DNA from: Kocuria tytonis
Lineage (GTDB): Bacteria > Actinomycetota > Actinomycetes > Actinomycetales > Micrococcaceae
Length of the DNA: 64,000 bases
Assembly (NCBI RefSeq): GCF_003226895.2
Contig: NZ_PNJG02000001.1
Location: forward strand, 496,001 to 560,000
Direction of reading: 5' to 3'
The first letter of the stretch is position 1. The number at the start of each line of letters is the position of its first letter. A program made the position numbers and the translations under genes. Positions 34,672-45,164 of this stretch are shown one piece after another. Under the pieces are notes generated by a model that was given only the letters and a program-made list of their open reading frames with translations, searched no databases and was not told the origin of the DNA.

Positions 34672-34742
34672 CCTTCGCTAGTTCGAGCCAGATCAGGTTC
34701 GACGGGTGTGTTCTCAGCCGCTGTGCGGCACCCCGTGCACGT
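34672..34742 (-). promoter_or_regulatory. TPP riboswitch (THI element)
   Basis: The minus strand carries the conserved GGGGTGCC, GGCTGAGA, ACACCC, GAACCTGATCTGG and ACTAGCGAAGGGA blocks in order. The last block contains the ribosome binding site of the ThiD-TenA gene, indicating translational control. Confidence 0.95.
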
Positions 34743-34757
34743 GCCCCGATCATGCCA

Positions 34758-34789
34758 CAGGAGCGCCCGGATGCCTCCGAGCGCTCCTG
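34758..34789 (-). terminator. Hairpin after the RNase E/G gene
   Basis: CAGGAGCGC and GCGCTCCTG pair perfectly around a 14-base loop with a small inner GGA/TCC stem. It is about 55 bases past the stop of the minus-strand RNase gene and just before the TPP riboswitch. There is no U-tract. Confidence 0.55.
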
Positions 34790-34842
34790 CGGGTCGAGCG
34801 GGCTGCCGGCGACGCCGCACGGTGGCGGTCGTCGCGGCGGGC

Positions 34843-37800
34843 TCAGTCCGCCTTGGGCGTCATGGTGATGTCCCGGGCGCTCACGCCCACGCCCACCACC
34901 GTGGGCCCGCCGTCGGACGCCGCGGGGGTCACCGGGGTGGCCGTGGCCGTGAACCTGCTGGCGGCGGCCTCTGCCGCGGAGTACTCGCGCTTCTCCACGG
35001 CGGCGGTGCCCGGTGCCGCGGTGGGCGCGACGGCCCGGCGGGAACCACGACGCCGCCTGGCCGGGGTCTCCTGCGCGGGCTGCCCGGTCCCGGTCTGCGC
35101 CGCGGTGGAACGGGCCGCGGGAGCCGAGGCTCCCGTGCCGCGCGTCCCGGAGGCGCTGCCCGACTCCGTGCCCCGTGCGGGGTTCGCGTCCTTGGTGGTC
35201 TCGGCTCCGCCGCGCGTGACCGCGTGCTCCTGCTGCGCGGGCGAATCGTGCCGCGAGGCGTCCCGGGTTCCGGAGCCGTCCCGGGCGGCGGTGTCCCGGC
35301 CGGCGGTGTCCGCACGCCGTTCGGCCGTGCCGGGAGCCGTGGCCACCCGACGGCCGCGGCGCTGCCGGCCCGAGCCGCTCTTCCGCGACTCGTCGTCGGA
35401 GCCCGAGCCCGTCCCGGATCCGGCCGGCGCGGTGTCCTCCCCGGAGAACGCCGCGGAGAGCGAGTCCAGGGTCAGGGACTCCTCCGCCGTGCGGCGGTCC
35501 TGCTCCTCCTGCTGACCCTGCGGGAGCTCGATGACCTCGCCGCCGATGGTCAGGCGGGAGGCGGGGTCGGTCCCGTCCCGGTCGGCGGCCGCGTCCTGCG
35601 GCGAGGACTCCTGCTGCGAGCCGTTGTCCTCGCCCTGCTGGCCCCGGCCGCGGCTGCGCTTGCCGCGGCGCTTCTTCCGGCGTCGGCCGGCCTCGGAGTC
35701 ACCGTGGCCGCTGTCCGAGGAGCGGTCGGATCCCTGCCCCGGCTGCTGCCCGGAGGCGTCCCGGCCCTTCGCGGCGTCCGCCGTCCCGCTGCCGGAACCG
35801 CCCTCGGAGCCGTGCTGGGCGGCGTCGTCCTCGTGGCTGGAGGCCGCGGCGATGTTCGCGAACGCGGTGCGCGTGGCCTCCTCGCGGGCCTGCTGCTGGT
35901 CGTCGGAGCCCTCGCGGTCGCTGGAGCGCGGCTTGTCCTTCGGCTGCTCGTGCTGCTTCTGCCGGGAGCGCTTGCGCTCGGTGCGGTTGCCCCGGTGGTC
36001 CTGCGGCGCGGCGGTGGAGCGGCCCTTCAGCGGGTGGTCGTGGACCACCACACCGCGGCCCGCGCACTCCTCGCACGGCTCGGAGAAGACCTCGAGCAGG
36101 CCGGTGCCCATGCGCTTGCGCGTCATCTGCACGAGTCCCAGGGACGTCACCTCGGCCACCTGGTGCTTGGTGCGGTCCCGGCCCAGGCACTCCACGAGCC
36201 GGCGCAGCACGAGGTCCCGGTTGGACTCGAGGACCATGTCGATGAAGTCCACCACGATGATCCCGCCGATGTCCCGCAGCCGCAGCTGGCGCACGATCTC
36301 CTCGGCGGCCTCCAGGTTGTTCTTGGTGACGGTCTCCTCGAGGTTGCCGCCGGAACCGGTGAACTTGCCGGTGTTGACGTCCACCACGGTCATGGCCTCG
36401 GTGCGGTCGATCACCAGGGAGCCGCCCGAGGGCAGGAACACCTTGCGCTCCAGCGCCTTCTGGATCTGCTCCGCCACGCGCATGTGCTCGAAGAGGTCCG
36501 CGTCCTCCGTCCAGCGCTGCAGCCGGTCCAGCAGGTCCGGGGCCACGTACGTCACGTACGCCTCGATGTTGTCCCACGCCTGCTCGCCCTGGACCACCAT
36601 GGCGGTGAAGTCCTCGTTGAAGACGTCGCGCACGGTCTTGATGGTGAGGTCCGGCTCGGCGTAGAGCAGCTCCGGGGCGAGCGTCTTGTTCGAGCGCGCC
36701 TTCTCCTGGATCTGCTCCCACTGCGAGCGCAGCCGGTTGATGTCGTTGGTCAGCTCGGTCTCGGACGCGCCCTCCGCGGCGGTGCGCACGATCACGCCCG
36801 CGCCCTCGGGCAGCCGGTCCTTGAGGATCTTCTTCAGCCGCTGGCGCTCCACGTCCGGGAGCTTGCGGGAGATCCCGGTCATGGACCCGCCCGGTACGTA
36901 CACGAGGTAGCGCCCCGGCAGGGAGACCTGGCTGGTGAGCCGCGCGCCCTTGTGGCCCACGGGATCCTTGGTGACCTGCACCAGCACCGTGTCCCCGGAG
37001 CGCAGGGCGTTCTCGATCTTGCGGGGCTTGTTGCCCATCTCGGCGGCGTCCCAGTCCACCTCGCCGGCGTAGAGCACGGCGTTGCGCCCCCGTCCGATGT
37101 CCACGAACGCGGCCTCCATGGACGGCAGCACGTTCTGCACCTTGCCCACGTAGACGTTGCCGATCAGTGAGTCCTGCGTGGTGTGGGAGACGAAGTGCTC
37201 CGCGAGGATCCCGTCCTCGAGCACGCCGATCTGGATCCGGTCCTCCTTCTGGCGCACCAGCATCGTGCGCTCCACGGACTCGCGCCGGGCCAGGAACTCG
37301 GCCTCGGTGATCACGTGGCGGCGGCGCCCGGACTGGCGGGACTCACGGCGGCGCTGGCGCTTGGCTTCGAGCCGCGTGGAGCCCTTGACCCCGGTGACCT
37401 CGTCGCTGCTCGTGCCCTCGGAGGCGCCGCGCGGTGCGCGCACCCGGGTGACCGAGCCGTCGGACTCGTCCACGAGCTCCATGTCCTCGTCCCCGCGACG
37501 ACGCCGCCGGCGCCGCTTGCTGGACGCGCTGCCCGATTCGTCGTCGTCCTCGTCCTGCTCGCGGTTCTCGCGACGGGCGGCACGCTCCGCCTCGCGCTGC
37601 GCCTCGCGCTCCCGGGCGAGCTCGCGCAGCCGCTCGGCGTGGGCCTCCGCGGCGCGGCGGATCTCGTCCGGATCCGGGGCGTGGAACATCAGCGACGCAC
37701 CCGGGCCGAAGGTGCCGAAGTCCTCCTGCGTGGGCGGCTCGGGATCCGCGGAGTCCTCGGCGGCCCCGGAGTCGGCGGCGGCGGCGGCGTCGGCCGCCAG

Positions 37801-38268
37801 GGACGCCGGGTCCTCGGGCGCGGGCTCGGCCGCCGCTGCGGTAACCGCGCCGACAGTGTCCGCGCCAGGAGTGTTGGTGGTCTCCGGGTCCGCGTCAGCC
37901 GTGGTGGGCTCCCCCGCGGGAGCCTGCCCGGGCGCCGCCTCGGCCGCGGCTGCGGTGGTCCCGTCCGCCTCGGTGGCGGTGGGGGCCGGCTGCACCGGGC
38001 TCTCGGACCCCGCCGCTGCGGTGACCCCGATGTCCGCGGAGTCCCCGGTGCGCGTGGGATCGGTGTCCGCGGGGTCGGTGCCCGTCGTGGGGGTCTGTCC
38101 GGGGTCCGTTGCGGGCGTCGCCGCGGGGGCCGGGTCCGTGCTCTCGGCAGTGGCGCGCGCGGAGTCCGTGGTCTCGCCGGTGTCGCCGTCGGCGGCCACC
38201 ACGGCGTCGGGGGTGGGGTCGGCTGCCTCGAAGGGCGACTGCGCCGTGTTGTCCTGTTCAGGTTCCAT
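34843..38268 (-). CDS. rne: Ribonuclease E/G
   Basis: This 1141-residue endoribonuclease processes rRNA and decays mRNA. The catalytic core lies near 390-800: S1 domain (VYVGKVQNVLPSMEAAFVDIG, in part, near 400), the Mg-binding DVNTGKF (near 640) and VVDFIDM (near 675), and the Zn-link CEEC (near 735). Both ends are long and disordered: about 350 residues rich in Ala, Asp, Glu and Thr with an Arg-rich patch (EREAQREAERAARRENREQ, near 240), and a C-terminal 370 residues rich in Arg, Ser, Gly and Gln. Such arms scaffold degradosome partners and RNA in actinobacterial RNase E. The ATG at 38268 has AGGAG 11 bp upstream. Confidence 0.95.
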   Translation of the reverse strand: MEPEQDNTAQSPFEAADPTPDAVVAADGDTGETTDSARATAESTDPAPAATPATDPGQTPTTGTDPADTDPTRTGDSADIGVTAAAGSESPVQPAPTATEADGTTAAAAEAAPGQAPAGEPTTADADPETTNTPGADTVGAVTAAAAEPAPEDPASLAADAAAAADSGAAEDSADPEPPTQEDFGTFGPGASLMFHAPDPDEIRRAAEAHAERLRELAREREAQREAERAARRENREQDEDDDESGSASSKRRRRRRRGDEDMELVDESDGSVTRVRAPRGASEGTSSDEVTGVKGSTRLEAKRQRRRESRQSGRRRHVITEAEFLARRESVERTMLVRQKEDRIQIGVLEDGILAEHFVSHTTQDSLIGNVYVGKVQNVLPSMEAAFVDIGRGRNAVLYAGEVDWDAAEMGNKPRKIENALRSGDTVLVQVTKDPVGHKGARLTSQVSLPGRYLVYVPGGSMTGISRKLPDVERQRLKKILKDRLPEGAGVIVRTAAEGASETELTNDINRLRSQWEQIQEKARSNKTLAPELLYAEPDLTIKTVRDVFNEDFTAMVVQGEQAWDNIEAYVTYVAPDLLDRLQRWTEDADLFEHMRVAEQIQKALERKVFLPSGGSLVIDRTEAMTVVDVNTGKFTGSGGNLEETVTKNNLEAAEEIVRQLRLRDIGGIIVVDFIDMVLESNRDLVLRRLVECLGRDRTKHQVAEVTSLGLVQMTRKRMGTGLLEVFSEPCEECAGRGVVVHDHPLKGRSTAAPQDHRGNRTERKRSRQKQHEQPKDKPRSSDREGSDDQQQAREEATRTAFANIAAASSHEDDAAQHGSEGGSGSGTADAAKGRDASGQQPGQGSDRSSDSGHGDSEAGRRRKKRRGKRSRGRGQQGEDNGSQQESSPQDAAADRDGTDPASRLTIGGEVIELPQGQQEEQDRRTAEESLTLDSLSAAFSGEDTAPAGSGTGSGSDDESRKSGSGRQRRGRRVATAPGTAERRADTAGRDTAARDGSGTRDASRHDSPAQQEHAVTRGGAETTKDANPARGTESGSASGTRGTGASAPAARSTAAQTGTGQPAQETPARRRRGSRRAVAPTAAPGTAAVEKREYSAAEAAASRFTATATPVTPAASDGGPTVVGVGVSARDITMTPKAD

Positions 38269-38717
38269 GTGCCGTTGTGCTCCTGCTCGGGACACCGCCC
38301 GCACCCGGGCCCGAGGTGTGCTCGGTCGGTCGAGCCGGTGTTCACCACGCGGCCGCCGGAAGTCGAGGTCGTACCCGCGGGCGCGACGTGTGTCTCGCGC
38401 GCCGTCCACGAGCCGGCGGATGCCCGAGCCGCTGGGTCCTGCGGACCGCGAACTTGTCCCGGTGCGGACGCGCTCGATCCTGTGAGAGCCGCGGGTCCGC
38501 GCCGAGGGTTTCGGTGCTCCTGCCGGGCCGGTGTCCTCACGTGCGGCTGAGGACCGACCAGTTGCAGTATCTCACAGTCGTCACCGGTCAGCGCACATCC
38601 GGGTGGTGCGGACCACAGCTCGCGGGCGGTGCGCCGGGGTTGCGCCCACGACGGCGGCGGGCCCGTGCGACCCGCGGATCCGGGTGGCCGTCATGCCGGT
38701 GGTCTACCATCGGGCGC
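38269..38717. other. Long intergenic region, rne leader and VKOR promoter
   Basis: The 449 bp between the divergent rne and VKOR genes hold no credible gene. On the minus side it probably includes a long 5' untranslated leader of rne; GATACT near 38572 could be a -10. On the plus side TACCAT (38705-38710) is a good -10 only 7 bp before the VKOR GTG. E. coli rne has a long autoregulatory leader, so a similar role is possible but not shown. Confidence 0.45.
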
Positions 38718-39395
38718 GTGAGTCCAGCATCCCGCACCTCCCCCAGCACGCGCCGTGCCACCCCCGGATCCCGGGGTGTCCCGGCGTCCGCCCCCGCACC
38801 GGATCCCGCCCCTCCAGCGGTGGCGCGCGAGGACCGGTCCTGGGCGGTCCTCGCGGTGATCCTCTCGGTCGTCGGCTTCCTCGCGGCCGCCGTGCTCGTC
38901 GCGGAGCGCCTGGCCATCTTCCAGGACGCGGGGCACCGCACGAGCTGCGACATCAACGCGTGGTTGTCCTGCGGGACCGTGATGCGCACTCCCCAGGCCG
39001 AGCTGTTCGGCTTCCCCAACCCCTTCATCGGGATCGTGGCCTACGCCGTGGTGGCCGCCGTGGCCGTGGGCGTGCTCGCCGGGGCCCGCTACGCCCGGTG
39101 GTTCTGGTGGCTGCTGTGGCTCGGCACGGCGGCGGGCTCGGTGTTCACACTCTGGCTGTGGTGGCAGACCACGTTCCGCATCAACGCGCTGTGCCTGTAC
39201 TGCATGGTCGTGTGGTGCGCGCAGACCTACCTGCTGGCCCACACCACCGCCCGGATGCGGCGTGCCGGGATGCTCGGCGGAGCTGCTCGCCCGGGTGCGG
39301 GCTCCGCCGCGTGGGCGTGGCTGCTCGGCACCGCCGTGCTCGTGGTGCTCTTCGGCGTGATCGCCGTGCGCTTCGCCACGGTCATCTTCGCCTGA
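38718..39395 (+). CDS. Vitamin K epoxide reductase (VKOR) family membrane protein
   Basis: The 225-residue protein has about five membrane helices and the VKOR cysteines: a loop pair in SCDINAWLSC (near 76-85) and the active CxxC in LCLYC (near 158-162). Bacterial VKOR reoxidises a periplasmic DsbA-like partner and passes electrons to quinone. No fused thioredoxin domain is present. A charged Pro/Ala-rich N-terminus of about 40 residues is cytoplasmic. The GTG at 38718 lacks a Shine-Dalgarno but has TACCAT 7 bp upstream, typical of a leaderless actinobacterial gene. It lies between rne and ndk, as in other Micrococcaceae. Confidence 0.88.
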   Translation: MSPASRTSPSTRRATPGSRGVPASAPAPDPAPPAVAREDRSWAVLAVILSVVGFLAAAVLVAERLAIFQDAGHRTSCDINAWLSCGTVMRTPQAELFGFPNPFIGIVAYAVVAAVAVGVLAGARYARWFWWLLWLGTAAGSVFTLWLWWQTTFRINALCLYCMVVWCAQTYLLAHTTARMRRAGMLGGAARPGAGSAAWAWLLGTAVLVVLFGVIAVRFATVIFA

Positions 39396-39411
39396 CACCG
39401 CCCCCGGAACA

Positions 39412-39459
39412 CGACGACGGCGCGTGCCAAGCTCCCGGGCTCGGAACGCGCCGTCGTCG
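39412..39459. terminator. Bidirectional hairpin between VKOR gene and ndk
   Basis: A perfect 14-bp stem (39412-39425 with 39446-39459) lies between the two convergent stop codons. There is no U-tract. Confidence 0.7.
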
Positions 39460-39468
39460 GTTGACGGC

Positions 39469-39882
39469 TCAGGCGAACCAGATGCCGATCTCCCGCTCGG
39501 CGGACTCCGGGGAGTCGGAGCCGTGCACGAGATTCTTCTGCACCTTCTCCCCCCAGTCGCGGCCCAGGTCCCCGCGGATGGTGCCCGGAGCGGCGGTGGT
39601 GGGCTCGGTGGCACCGGCGAGGCTGCGGAAGCCCTCGATCACGCGGTCGCCCTCGGCCACGGCGGCCACCACGGGCCCGGAGAGCATGAACTGCACGAGC
39701 GGCTCGAAGAACGGCTTGCCCCGGTGCTCCTCGTAGTGCTGCTCGAGGATCTCGCGGGTCGGGGTCATCAGCTCGAGCCGGGTGAGGGTGTAGCCCTTGG
39801 CCTCGATGCGCGCGAGGATCTGACCGGTGAGGCCGCGGGCGACGCCGTCCGGCTTGACGAGGACGAGGGTGCGCTGGGACAT
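39469..39882 (-). CDS. ndk: Nucleoside-diphosphate kinase
   Basis: The 137-residue enzyme transfers phosphate from NTPs to NDPs. The phospho-accepting His is in [16 protein letters not shown] near residue 117 (signature NxxHGSDS), and the N-terminal [15 protein letters not shown] is diagnostic. It lies in the ileS-folC-DUF4233-ndk series, 128 bp after the DUF4233 gene. Confidence 0.98.
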   Translation of the reverse strand: MSQRTLVLVKPDGVARGLTGQILARIEAKGYTLTRLELMTPTREILEQHYEEHRGKPFFEPLVQFMLSGPVVAAVAEGDRVIEGFRSLAGATEPTTAAPGTIRGDLGRDWGEKVQKNLVHGSDSPESAEREIGIWFA

Positions 39883-40010
39883 GGGGTCTCCTTGACGTTC
39901 GTGCGGTGTCCGTTCCGCGGTGGGGCCGGACGCGTGCGGTTTTCCGGGTCGAGCCTAACGAACGCGGCCGCCCGCGTGGCAACGGGCGGCACGCTCGGCC
40001 GGGCGCGGAC

Positions 40011-40454
40011 TCAGGTGAGCGGGTTCTCGGCCTCCCAGCGGCGCTGCCCCTCCGCCCGCCGCGCGTTCTCCCGGTCCATGCGACCGCCCTTGACCACGGC
40101 GTACCACCACGCGAGGGCGCACAGCACACCGATCACGAACATCGCGGGCACCACGAAGCCGGTGGCGATCAGCACGAGCTGCAGCACCCACCCCGCGGCA
40201 TAGCCCCACGGCTTGCGCAGCATCCCGCACAGCAGGATGAACAGCAGCGCCAGGACCACCGAACCGCCCATCAGCCACAGCTTGTGGGCCGTGGACCAGC
40301 CCCGTGCCAGCAGCCCGAACGCCGTGAGGGCTGCGAAGAACACGATGAACGCCTCGATGCTCAGCACGCTGGAGGCGAACATCGTCTTGACCGAGCGCGG
40401 CTTCTTGGGCTGGTCGGGGCGCCATTCGCGTTGCGCCTTGGTCATGCGGGCCAT
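40011..40454 (-). CDS. DUF4233 membrane protein
   Basis: The 147-residue protein has four membrane segments (about 27-47, 58-78, 84-100 and 104-122) between a basic N-terminus and a charged C-terminal tail. DUF4233 proteins almost always follow folC in actinobacteria, as here, but no function is known. It could start at Met1 or Met4. It is 30 bp after folC, so it is co-transcribed. Confidence 0.88.
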   Translation of the reverse strand: MARMTKAQREWRPDQPKKPRSVKTMFASSVLSIEAFIVFFAALTAFGLLARGWSTAHKLWLMGGSVVLALLFILLCGMLRKPWGYAAGWVLQLVLIATGFVVPAMFVIGVLCALAWWYAVVKGGRMDRENARRAEGQRRWEAENPLT

Positions 40455-40484
40455 GCCGCTCCTTCCATGGGGGCGAGAGGGGAA

Positions 40485-41855
40485 TCAGAGTCCGAGCAGC
40501 ACACGGGCCTCACCCACCACGGTGACGGACCCGGTGACGAGCACGGCGCCGTCGAACTGCTCGCGCGCGGCGGCGTCCTGGATGGCCGCCGCGCAGGCGT
40601 CGTCGAGACGCTCCGCCACGTGCACGGCGTCCTCGTCGAAGCCCATGTCCGCGGCAATCTCCGCGAGTTCGTCCGGGGCCACGGCCCGCGGGGAGTGCGA
40701 GGCGGTGCACCACAGCTCGAGCTCGAACTCGTGGTACTCGTCCGCGAGCACGCGGAACATCTCCGCCGCGTCCTTCTCCCGCAGCACGCCCACCACCAGG
40801 TTCAGCTTGCCGAACGTGAACGCCTCGCGCACCGCCGCGGCCGAGGCCAGCAGACCGTGCGGGTTGTGGGCGGCGTCGAGGATCACGGGCGGGGCCGTGC
40901 GCGCGAGCTCGAGGCGCCCGGGCGAGGAGACCGCACCCAGACCCGCCGTGACGAGCTCGGGGTTCAGAGGCTTCTCCCCGCCGCCCAGCAGGGCCTCCAC
41001 GGCGGCGACCGCCACGGCGGCGTTCTGCGCCTGGTGCGCCCCGAACAGCGGCAGCATCACGTCCGTGTACTCGGCGGCGAGGCCCTGCACCGTGATCACC
41101 TGCCCGCCCACGGCCGTGGTGCGCGCGGTGACCGCGAACTCCACGCCCTCGAAGCGGAACGGATCGGCCAGCTCGCGGGCGCGCTCCAGCAGCACCTGGG
41201 CGGCACCGGGTTCCTGCGCGGCACTGACCAGGAAGCCCTCGGGCTTGATGATCCCGGCCTTCTCCCGCGCGATCTCCTCCACCGTGTCCCCGAGCATGTC
41301 CGTGTGGTCCAGGCCGATGGGCGTGACCACGGACACCGCCGCGTCCGCCACGGTGGTGGCGTCCCACGAGCCGCCGATGCCCACCTCCAGGACCATCACG
41401 TCCACCGGCTCGTCCGCGAAGACGGCGAACGCCAGGACCGTGAGGATCTCGAAGTACGTGAGCCGGGGTGAGCCGTCGGCCTCCAGGTGCCGGTCCACGA
41501 GGTCCAGGTACGGGGCGATCTCGCCGTAGATCCGCACGAACGCCTCGTCCGGGACGGGTGCGCCGTCGATGCTGATCCGCTCGGTCACGCGCTCCAGGTG
41601 CGGGCTCGTGTACCGGCCCACCCGGAGGTCGTGGGCGAGCAGCAGGGACTCGACCATCCGGGCGGTGGAGGTCTTGCCGTTGGTCCCGGTCACCTGGACC
41701 ACCGGTGCGCTGCGGTGCGGATCCCCCAGTGCGGAGACCGCGAGCTCCATGGCGTCCAGGCGCGGAGCCATCCGGTGCTCCGGCGCCCGGCCCAGCAGGT
41801 GCTGGTAGATCTCCTCCACGGAGGCGAAGTTCTCGTGCTCGGCGTTCTGGCTCAC
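40485..41855 (-). CDS. folC: Folylpolyglutamate synthase / dihydrofolate synthase
   Basis: FolC adds glutamate to dihydropteroate and to folates. The 456-residue Mur-ligase-like enzyme has the P-loop [10 protein letters not shown] near 55, a [13 protein letters not shown] folate-binding loop near 82 and the C-terminal-domain [11 protein letters not shown] near 330. Start is GTG, overlapping the ileS stop by 4 bp (GTGA), so its translation depends on ileS and its T-box. Confidence 0.96.
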   Translation of the reverse strand: MSQNAEHENFASVEEIYQHLLGRAPEHRMAPRLDAMELAVSALGDPHRSAPVVQVTGTNGKTSTARMVESLLLAHDLRVGRYTSPHLERVTERISIDGAPVPDEAFVRIYGEIAPYLDLVDRHLEADGSPRLTYFEILTVLAFAVFADEPVDVMVLEVGIGGSWDATTVADAAVSVVTPIGLDHTDMLGDTVEEIAREKAGIIKPEGFLVSAAQEPGAAQVLLERARELADPFRFEGVEFAVTARTTAVGGQVITVQGLAAEYTDVMLPLFGAHQAQNAAVAVAAVEALLGGGEKPLNPELVTAGLGAVSSPGRLELARTAPPVILDAAHNPHGLLASAAAVREAFTFGKLNLVVGVLREKDAAEMFRVLADEYHEFELELWCTASHSPRAVAPDELAEIAADMGFDEDAVHVAERLDDACAAAIQDAAAREQFDGAVLVTGSVTVVGEARVLLGL

Positions 41856-44800
41856 GCGTCCACCACCGCCACGGCGACGTCCAGGTCCGTGGCCTCGACC
41901 AGCTCCAGCTCGCGGCTCAGGGTCTCTCCCTGCACGAGCTCGCGGTGGGCGTCCACCGCGGCGAGGGTCTCCGCATCCGCGTGGATGGTGGTGCGGATCC
42001 GGTCAGAGACCACCAGCCCGGCGTCCTTGCGGGCCTGCTGGATGGCGCGGACCATGTCCCGAGCCACGCCCTCGGCGCGCAGCGCGTCGGTCAGCTCGGT
42101 GTCCAGGACCAGGAAGCCGCCGCCGGGCAGCACGGTGACGGCGCGCGCGGAGGACGCCGCGGCGTCGTCGACCACCGTGACGAGCTCGTACTCGCCCTCC
42201 TCCAGGGCCACCGAGCCGGCGACGACGCCGCCGTCCTCGGTCACGGACCAGTCGCCCGCCTTGGTGGCCTTGATGACCTGCTGCACCTGCTTGCCCAGCC
42301 GGGGGCCGGCGGCTCGCGCATTGACCTTGAGCTCCTGGGAGATGCCGTAGTCGGCGGCCGAGACCTCGGCCGCGTCCACCAGGGTGACGGACTTGAGGTT
42401 CAGCTCGTCCGCGATGATGTCCTGGAAGGTCCCCGCGAGTGCCTGGGCGCCCGGAACGGCCACGGTCATCCCCGCGAGCGGCTGGCGCACACGCAGGCTG
42501 CTGGCCTTGCGCAGCGCGGAGCCCGCGGAGCACACGGCGCGCGTGCGCTCCATGGCGGTGAGCAGGGCCTCGTCCCGCGGGAAGAGGGAGGCGTCCGGCC
42601 AGTCGGTCAGGTGCACGGAGCGGCCACCGGTGAGGCCGCGCCAGATCTCCTCGGTGACGAGCGGCAGCAGCGGGGCGGCCACGCGGCACACGGTCTCGAG
42701 GCACGTGTGGAGCACGTCGAACGCCTCGGTGTCCTCGGCGAAGAAGCGCTCGCGGGACCGGCGCACGTACCAGTTGGTGAGCGTGTCCATGTAGGCGCGC
42801 AGCCGCTCGGCGGCGGCCCAGATGTCGTACTCGTCGAAGGCCCGCTTGGCGTCCGTGACCAGGGCGCCGGTCTCGGCCAGGATGTAGCGGTCCATCACGT
42901 GCTCGGCCTCGTACCGCGGCTGGGCGTCGTAGCCCTCTCCCCCGCGGGCGGTGTTCGTGTAGAGGCCGAAGAAGTGGTAGACGTTCCACAGCGGCAGGAT
43001 CATCTGCCGCACGCCGTCGCGGATGCCCTGCTCGGTGACCACCAGGTTCCCGCCGCGCAGGATGGGCGAGGACATCAGGAACCAGCGCATGGCGTCCGAG
43101 CCGTCCCGGTCCAGGACCTCGTTGACGTCCGGGTAGTTGCGCAGGGACTTGGACATCTTCTGCCCGTCCGAGCCCAGCACGATCCCGTGGGAGATCACGT
43201 TGCGGAACGCCGGGCGGTCGAACAGCGCGGTGGCCAGGATGTGCAGCGTGTAGAACCAGCCGCGGGTCTGGCCGATGTACTCCACGATGAAGTCCCCGGG
43301 GTTGTGGGTCTCGAACCATTCACGGTTCTCCATGGGGTAGTGCACCTGCGCGTAGGGCATGGACCCGGAGTCGAACCACACGTCCAGCACCTCGGGCACG
43401 CGGCGCATCACGGACGTGCCCGTGGGGTCGTCCGGGTTGGGACGGGTCAGCTCGTCGATCCAGGGACGGTGCAGGTCCACCTCGCCGGAGGCGTTGCGGG
43501 GCAGGCGCCCGAAGTCCGCCTCGAGCTCCGCGAGCGAGCCGTAGACGTCGCGGCGCGGGTGGTTGGGGTCGCTGGACTCCCACACGGGGATGGGCGAGCC
43601 CCAGTAGCGGTTGCGGGAGATGGACCAGTCCCGGGCGTTCTCGAGCCACTTGCCGAACTGGCCGTCCTTGACGTTGCCGGGGATCCAGTTGATCTGCTGG
43701 TTCAGCTCCAGCATGCGGTCCTTGATGGCCGTGACGCTCACGAACCACGAGGACACCGCGCGGTAGATCAGGGGGTTTCGGCAGCGCCAGCAGTGCGGGT
43801 AGGAGTGCTCGTAGGACGCCTCGCGCAGCAGCGCACCGCGGGCCCGCAGGTCCCGGATCACGGTGCGCGCCACCTCCTTGTCGAACACGTTGTGCCCGGC
43901 GAGTCCCGCGAGCGGGGCGCCGGCGGCCAGGGACTCGTCCGTGAAGAGGTCGTGGAAGCGGCCGCCCTCGTCCACGGAGAGCACCACGGGGATCTCGTGC
44001 TCGGCGCACACCAGCTGGTCGTCCTCGCCGTAGGCCGGCGCCTGGTGCACGATGCCCGTGCCGTCCGTGGTGGTCACGTAGTCCGCCACGAGGATCTGCC
44101 AGGCCTTGGCGGTGCCGAAGCGCTCGTCGTCCGTGAAGTAGTCCCACAGCGGGGCGTAGCGGAGGCCCGCGAGCTGCTCGCCCGTGTAGTGCGCCGTCAC
44201 GGCCTCGCGCACCGCGGCGGCCGGGTCCTCGACGTCCCCGTAGCCGAGGTCCTTGGCGTAGTTCCCGGCAAGCTCTGCGGCCACGAGGAAGCGGCGCCCG
44301 GCCAGCTCCCCGGCGCCGGGCACCAGCACGTAGTCGATGGCGGGGCCCACCGCGAGCGCCTCGTTGGTGGGCAGGGTCCAGGGCGTGGTGGTCCACGCAA
44401 TGGCCTCGGCGCCCGCGAGCTCGGCCGCGACCTCCGGGTGCGCGGCCCACGAGGTGTCCTCGGAGAGCCGGAACGCCACGGTGACGGAGGTGTCCTGGCG
44501 CATCTGGTAGACGTCGTCGTCCATGCGCAGCTCGTGGTTGGACAACGGCGTCTCGTCCTTCCAGCAGTACGGCAGCACGCGGTAGCCGGAGTAGACGAGG
44601 CCCTTGTCGTCCAGCGCCTTGAACGCGCCGATCACGGACTCCATGTACTGCGGGTTCAGCGTCTTGTAGTCGTTGTCGAAGTCCACCCAGCGCGCCTGGC
44701 GGGTCACGTAGTCCTGCCACTCGGAGGCGTACTTGAGCACGGAGGCGCGGCAGGCGTCGTTGAACGTGTCGATGCCCATGGCCTCGATGTCCTGCTTGTC

Positions 44801-45163
44801 CGTCATCCCGAGCTGCTTCATGGCCTCGAGCTCGGCGGGCAGCCCGTGGGTGTCCCACCCGAAGCGGCGCTCCACGCGGCGGCCCTGCTGGGTCTGGTAG
44901 CGGGCCACGAGGTCCTTGACGTAGCCGGTGAGCAGGTGTCCGTAGTGGGGCAGGCCGTTGGCGAAGGGAGGGCCGTCGTAGAAGACGAACTCGTTGGAGC
45001 CGTCCGCGCCGCTGTCGCGCTGGTCGATGCTCGCCTGGAAGGTCTCGTCCCGCTTCCAGTAGTCGAGGACGCGCTCCTCGACCGCGGGCAGGCGCGGGGC
45101 CGCGGGGACGCCCTGGGCGTCGGGGTCGGTGCTCGCCTTGGGGTACACGAATGAGTCGGACAC
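41852..45163 (-). CDS. ileS: Isoleucyl-tRNA synthetase (long, eukaryote-like type)
   Basis: The 1103-residue class I synthetase charges tRNA-Ile. The HIGH motif appears as [11 protein letters not shown] (near 66-76) and KMSKS as [10 protein letters not shown] (near 662). An editing domain lies between, and a long C-terminal tRNA-binding region follows. Size and motif context match the IleS2 type, which is less sensitive to pseudomonic acid than the shorter bacterial type. The start is GTG with AGGATGGAG as binding site, sequestered by the T-box leader. The stop overlaps folC. Confidence 0.97.
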   Translation of the reverse strand: MSDSFVYPKASTDPDAQGVPAAPRLPAVEERVLDYWKRDETFQASIDQRDSGADGSNEFVFYDGPPFANGLPHYGHLLTGYVKDLVARYQTQQGRRVERRFGWDTHGLPAELEAMKQLGMTDKQDIEAMGIDTFNDACRASVLKYASEWQDYVTRQARWVDFDNDYKTLNPQYMESVIGAFKALDDKGLVYSGYRVLPYCWKDETPLSNHELRMDDDVYQMRQDTSVTVAFRLSEDTSWAAHPEVAAELAGAEAIAWTTTPWTLPTNEALAVGPAIDYVLVPGAGELAGRRFLVAAELAGNYAKDLGYGDVEDPAAAVREAVTAHYTGEQLAGLRYAPLWDYFTDDERFGTAKAWQILVADYVTTTDGTGIVHQAPAYGEDDQLVCAEHEIPVVLSVDEGGRFHDLFTDESLAAGAPLAGLAGHNVFDKEVARTVIRDLRARGALLREASYEHSYPHCWRCRNPLIYRAVSSWFVSVTAIKDRMLELNQQINWIPGNVKDGQFGKWLENARDWSISRNRYWGSPIPVWESSDPNHPRRDVYGSLAELEADFGRLPRNASGEVDLHRPWIDELTRPNPDDPTGTSVMRRVPEVLDVWFDSGSMPYAQVHYPMENREWFETHNPGDFIVEYIGQTRGWFYTLHILATALFDRPAFRNVISHGIVLGSDGQKMSKSLRNYPDVNEVLDRDGSDAMRWFLMSSPILRGGNLVVTEQGIRDGVRQMILPLWNVYHFFGLYTNTARGGEGYDAQPRYEAEHVMDRYILAETGALVTDAKRAFDEYDIWAAAERLRAYMDTLTNWYVRRSRERFFAEDTEAFDVLHTCLETVCRVAAPLLPLVTEEIWRGLTGGRSVHLTDWPDASLFPRDEALLTAMERTRAVCSAGSALRKASSLRVRQPLAGMTVAVPGAQALAGTFQDIIADELNLKSVTLVDAAEVSAADYGISQELKVNARAAGPRLGKQVQQVIKATKAGDWSVTEDGGVVAGSVALEEGEYELVTVVDDAAASSARAVTVLPGGGFLVLDTELTDALRAEGVARDMVRAIQQARKDAGLVVSDRIRTTIHADAETLAAVDAHRELVQGETLSRELELVEATDLDVAVAVVDA

Positions 45164-45164
45164 G

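Noticed and set aside
39411-39460. Possible regulatory RNA between the VKOR gene and ndk
   Set aside because: The sequence is only a simple long hairpin between convergent stops, best explained as a bidirectional terminator.
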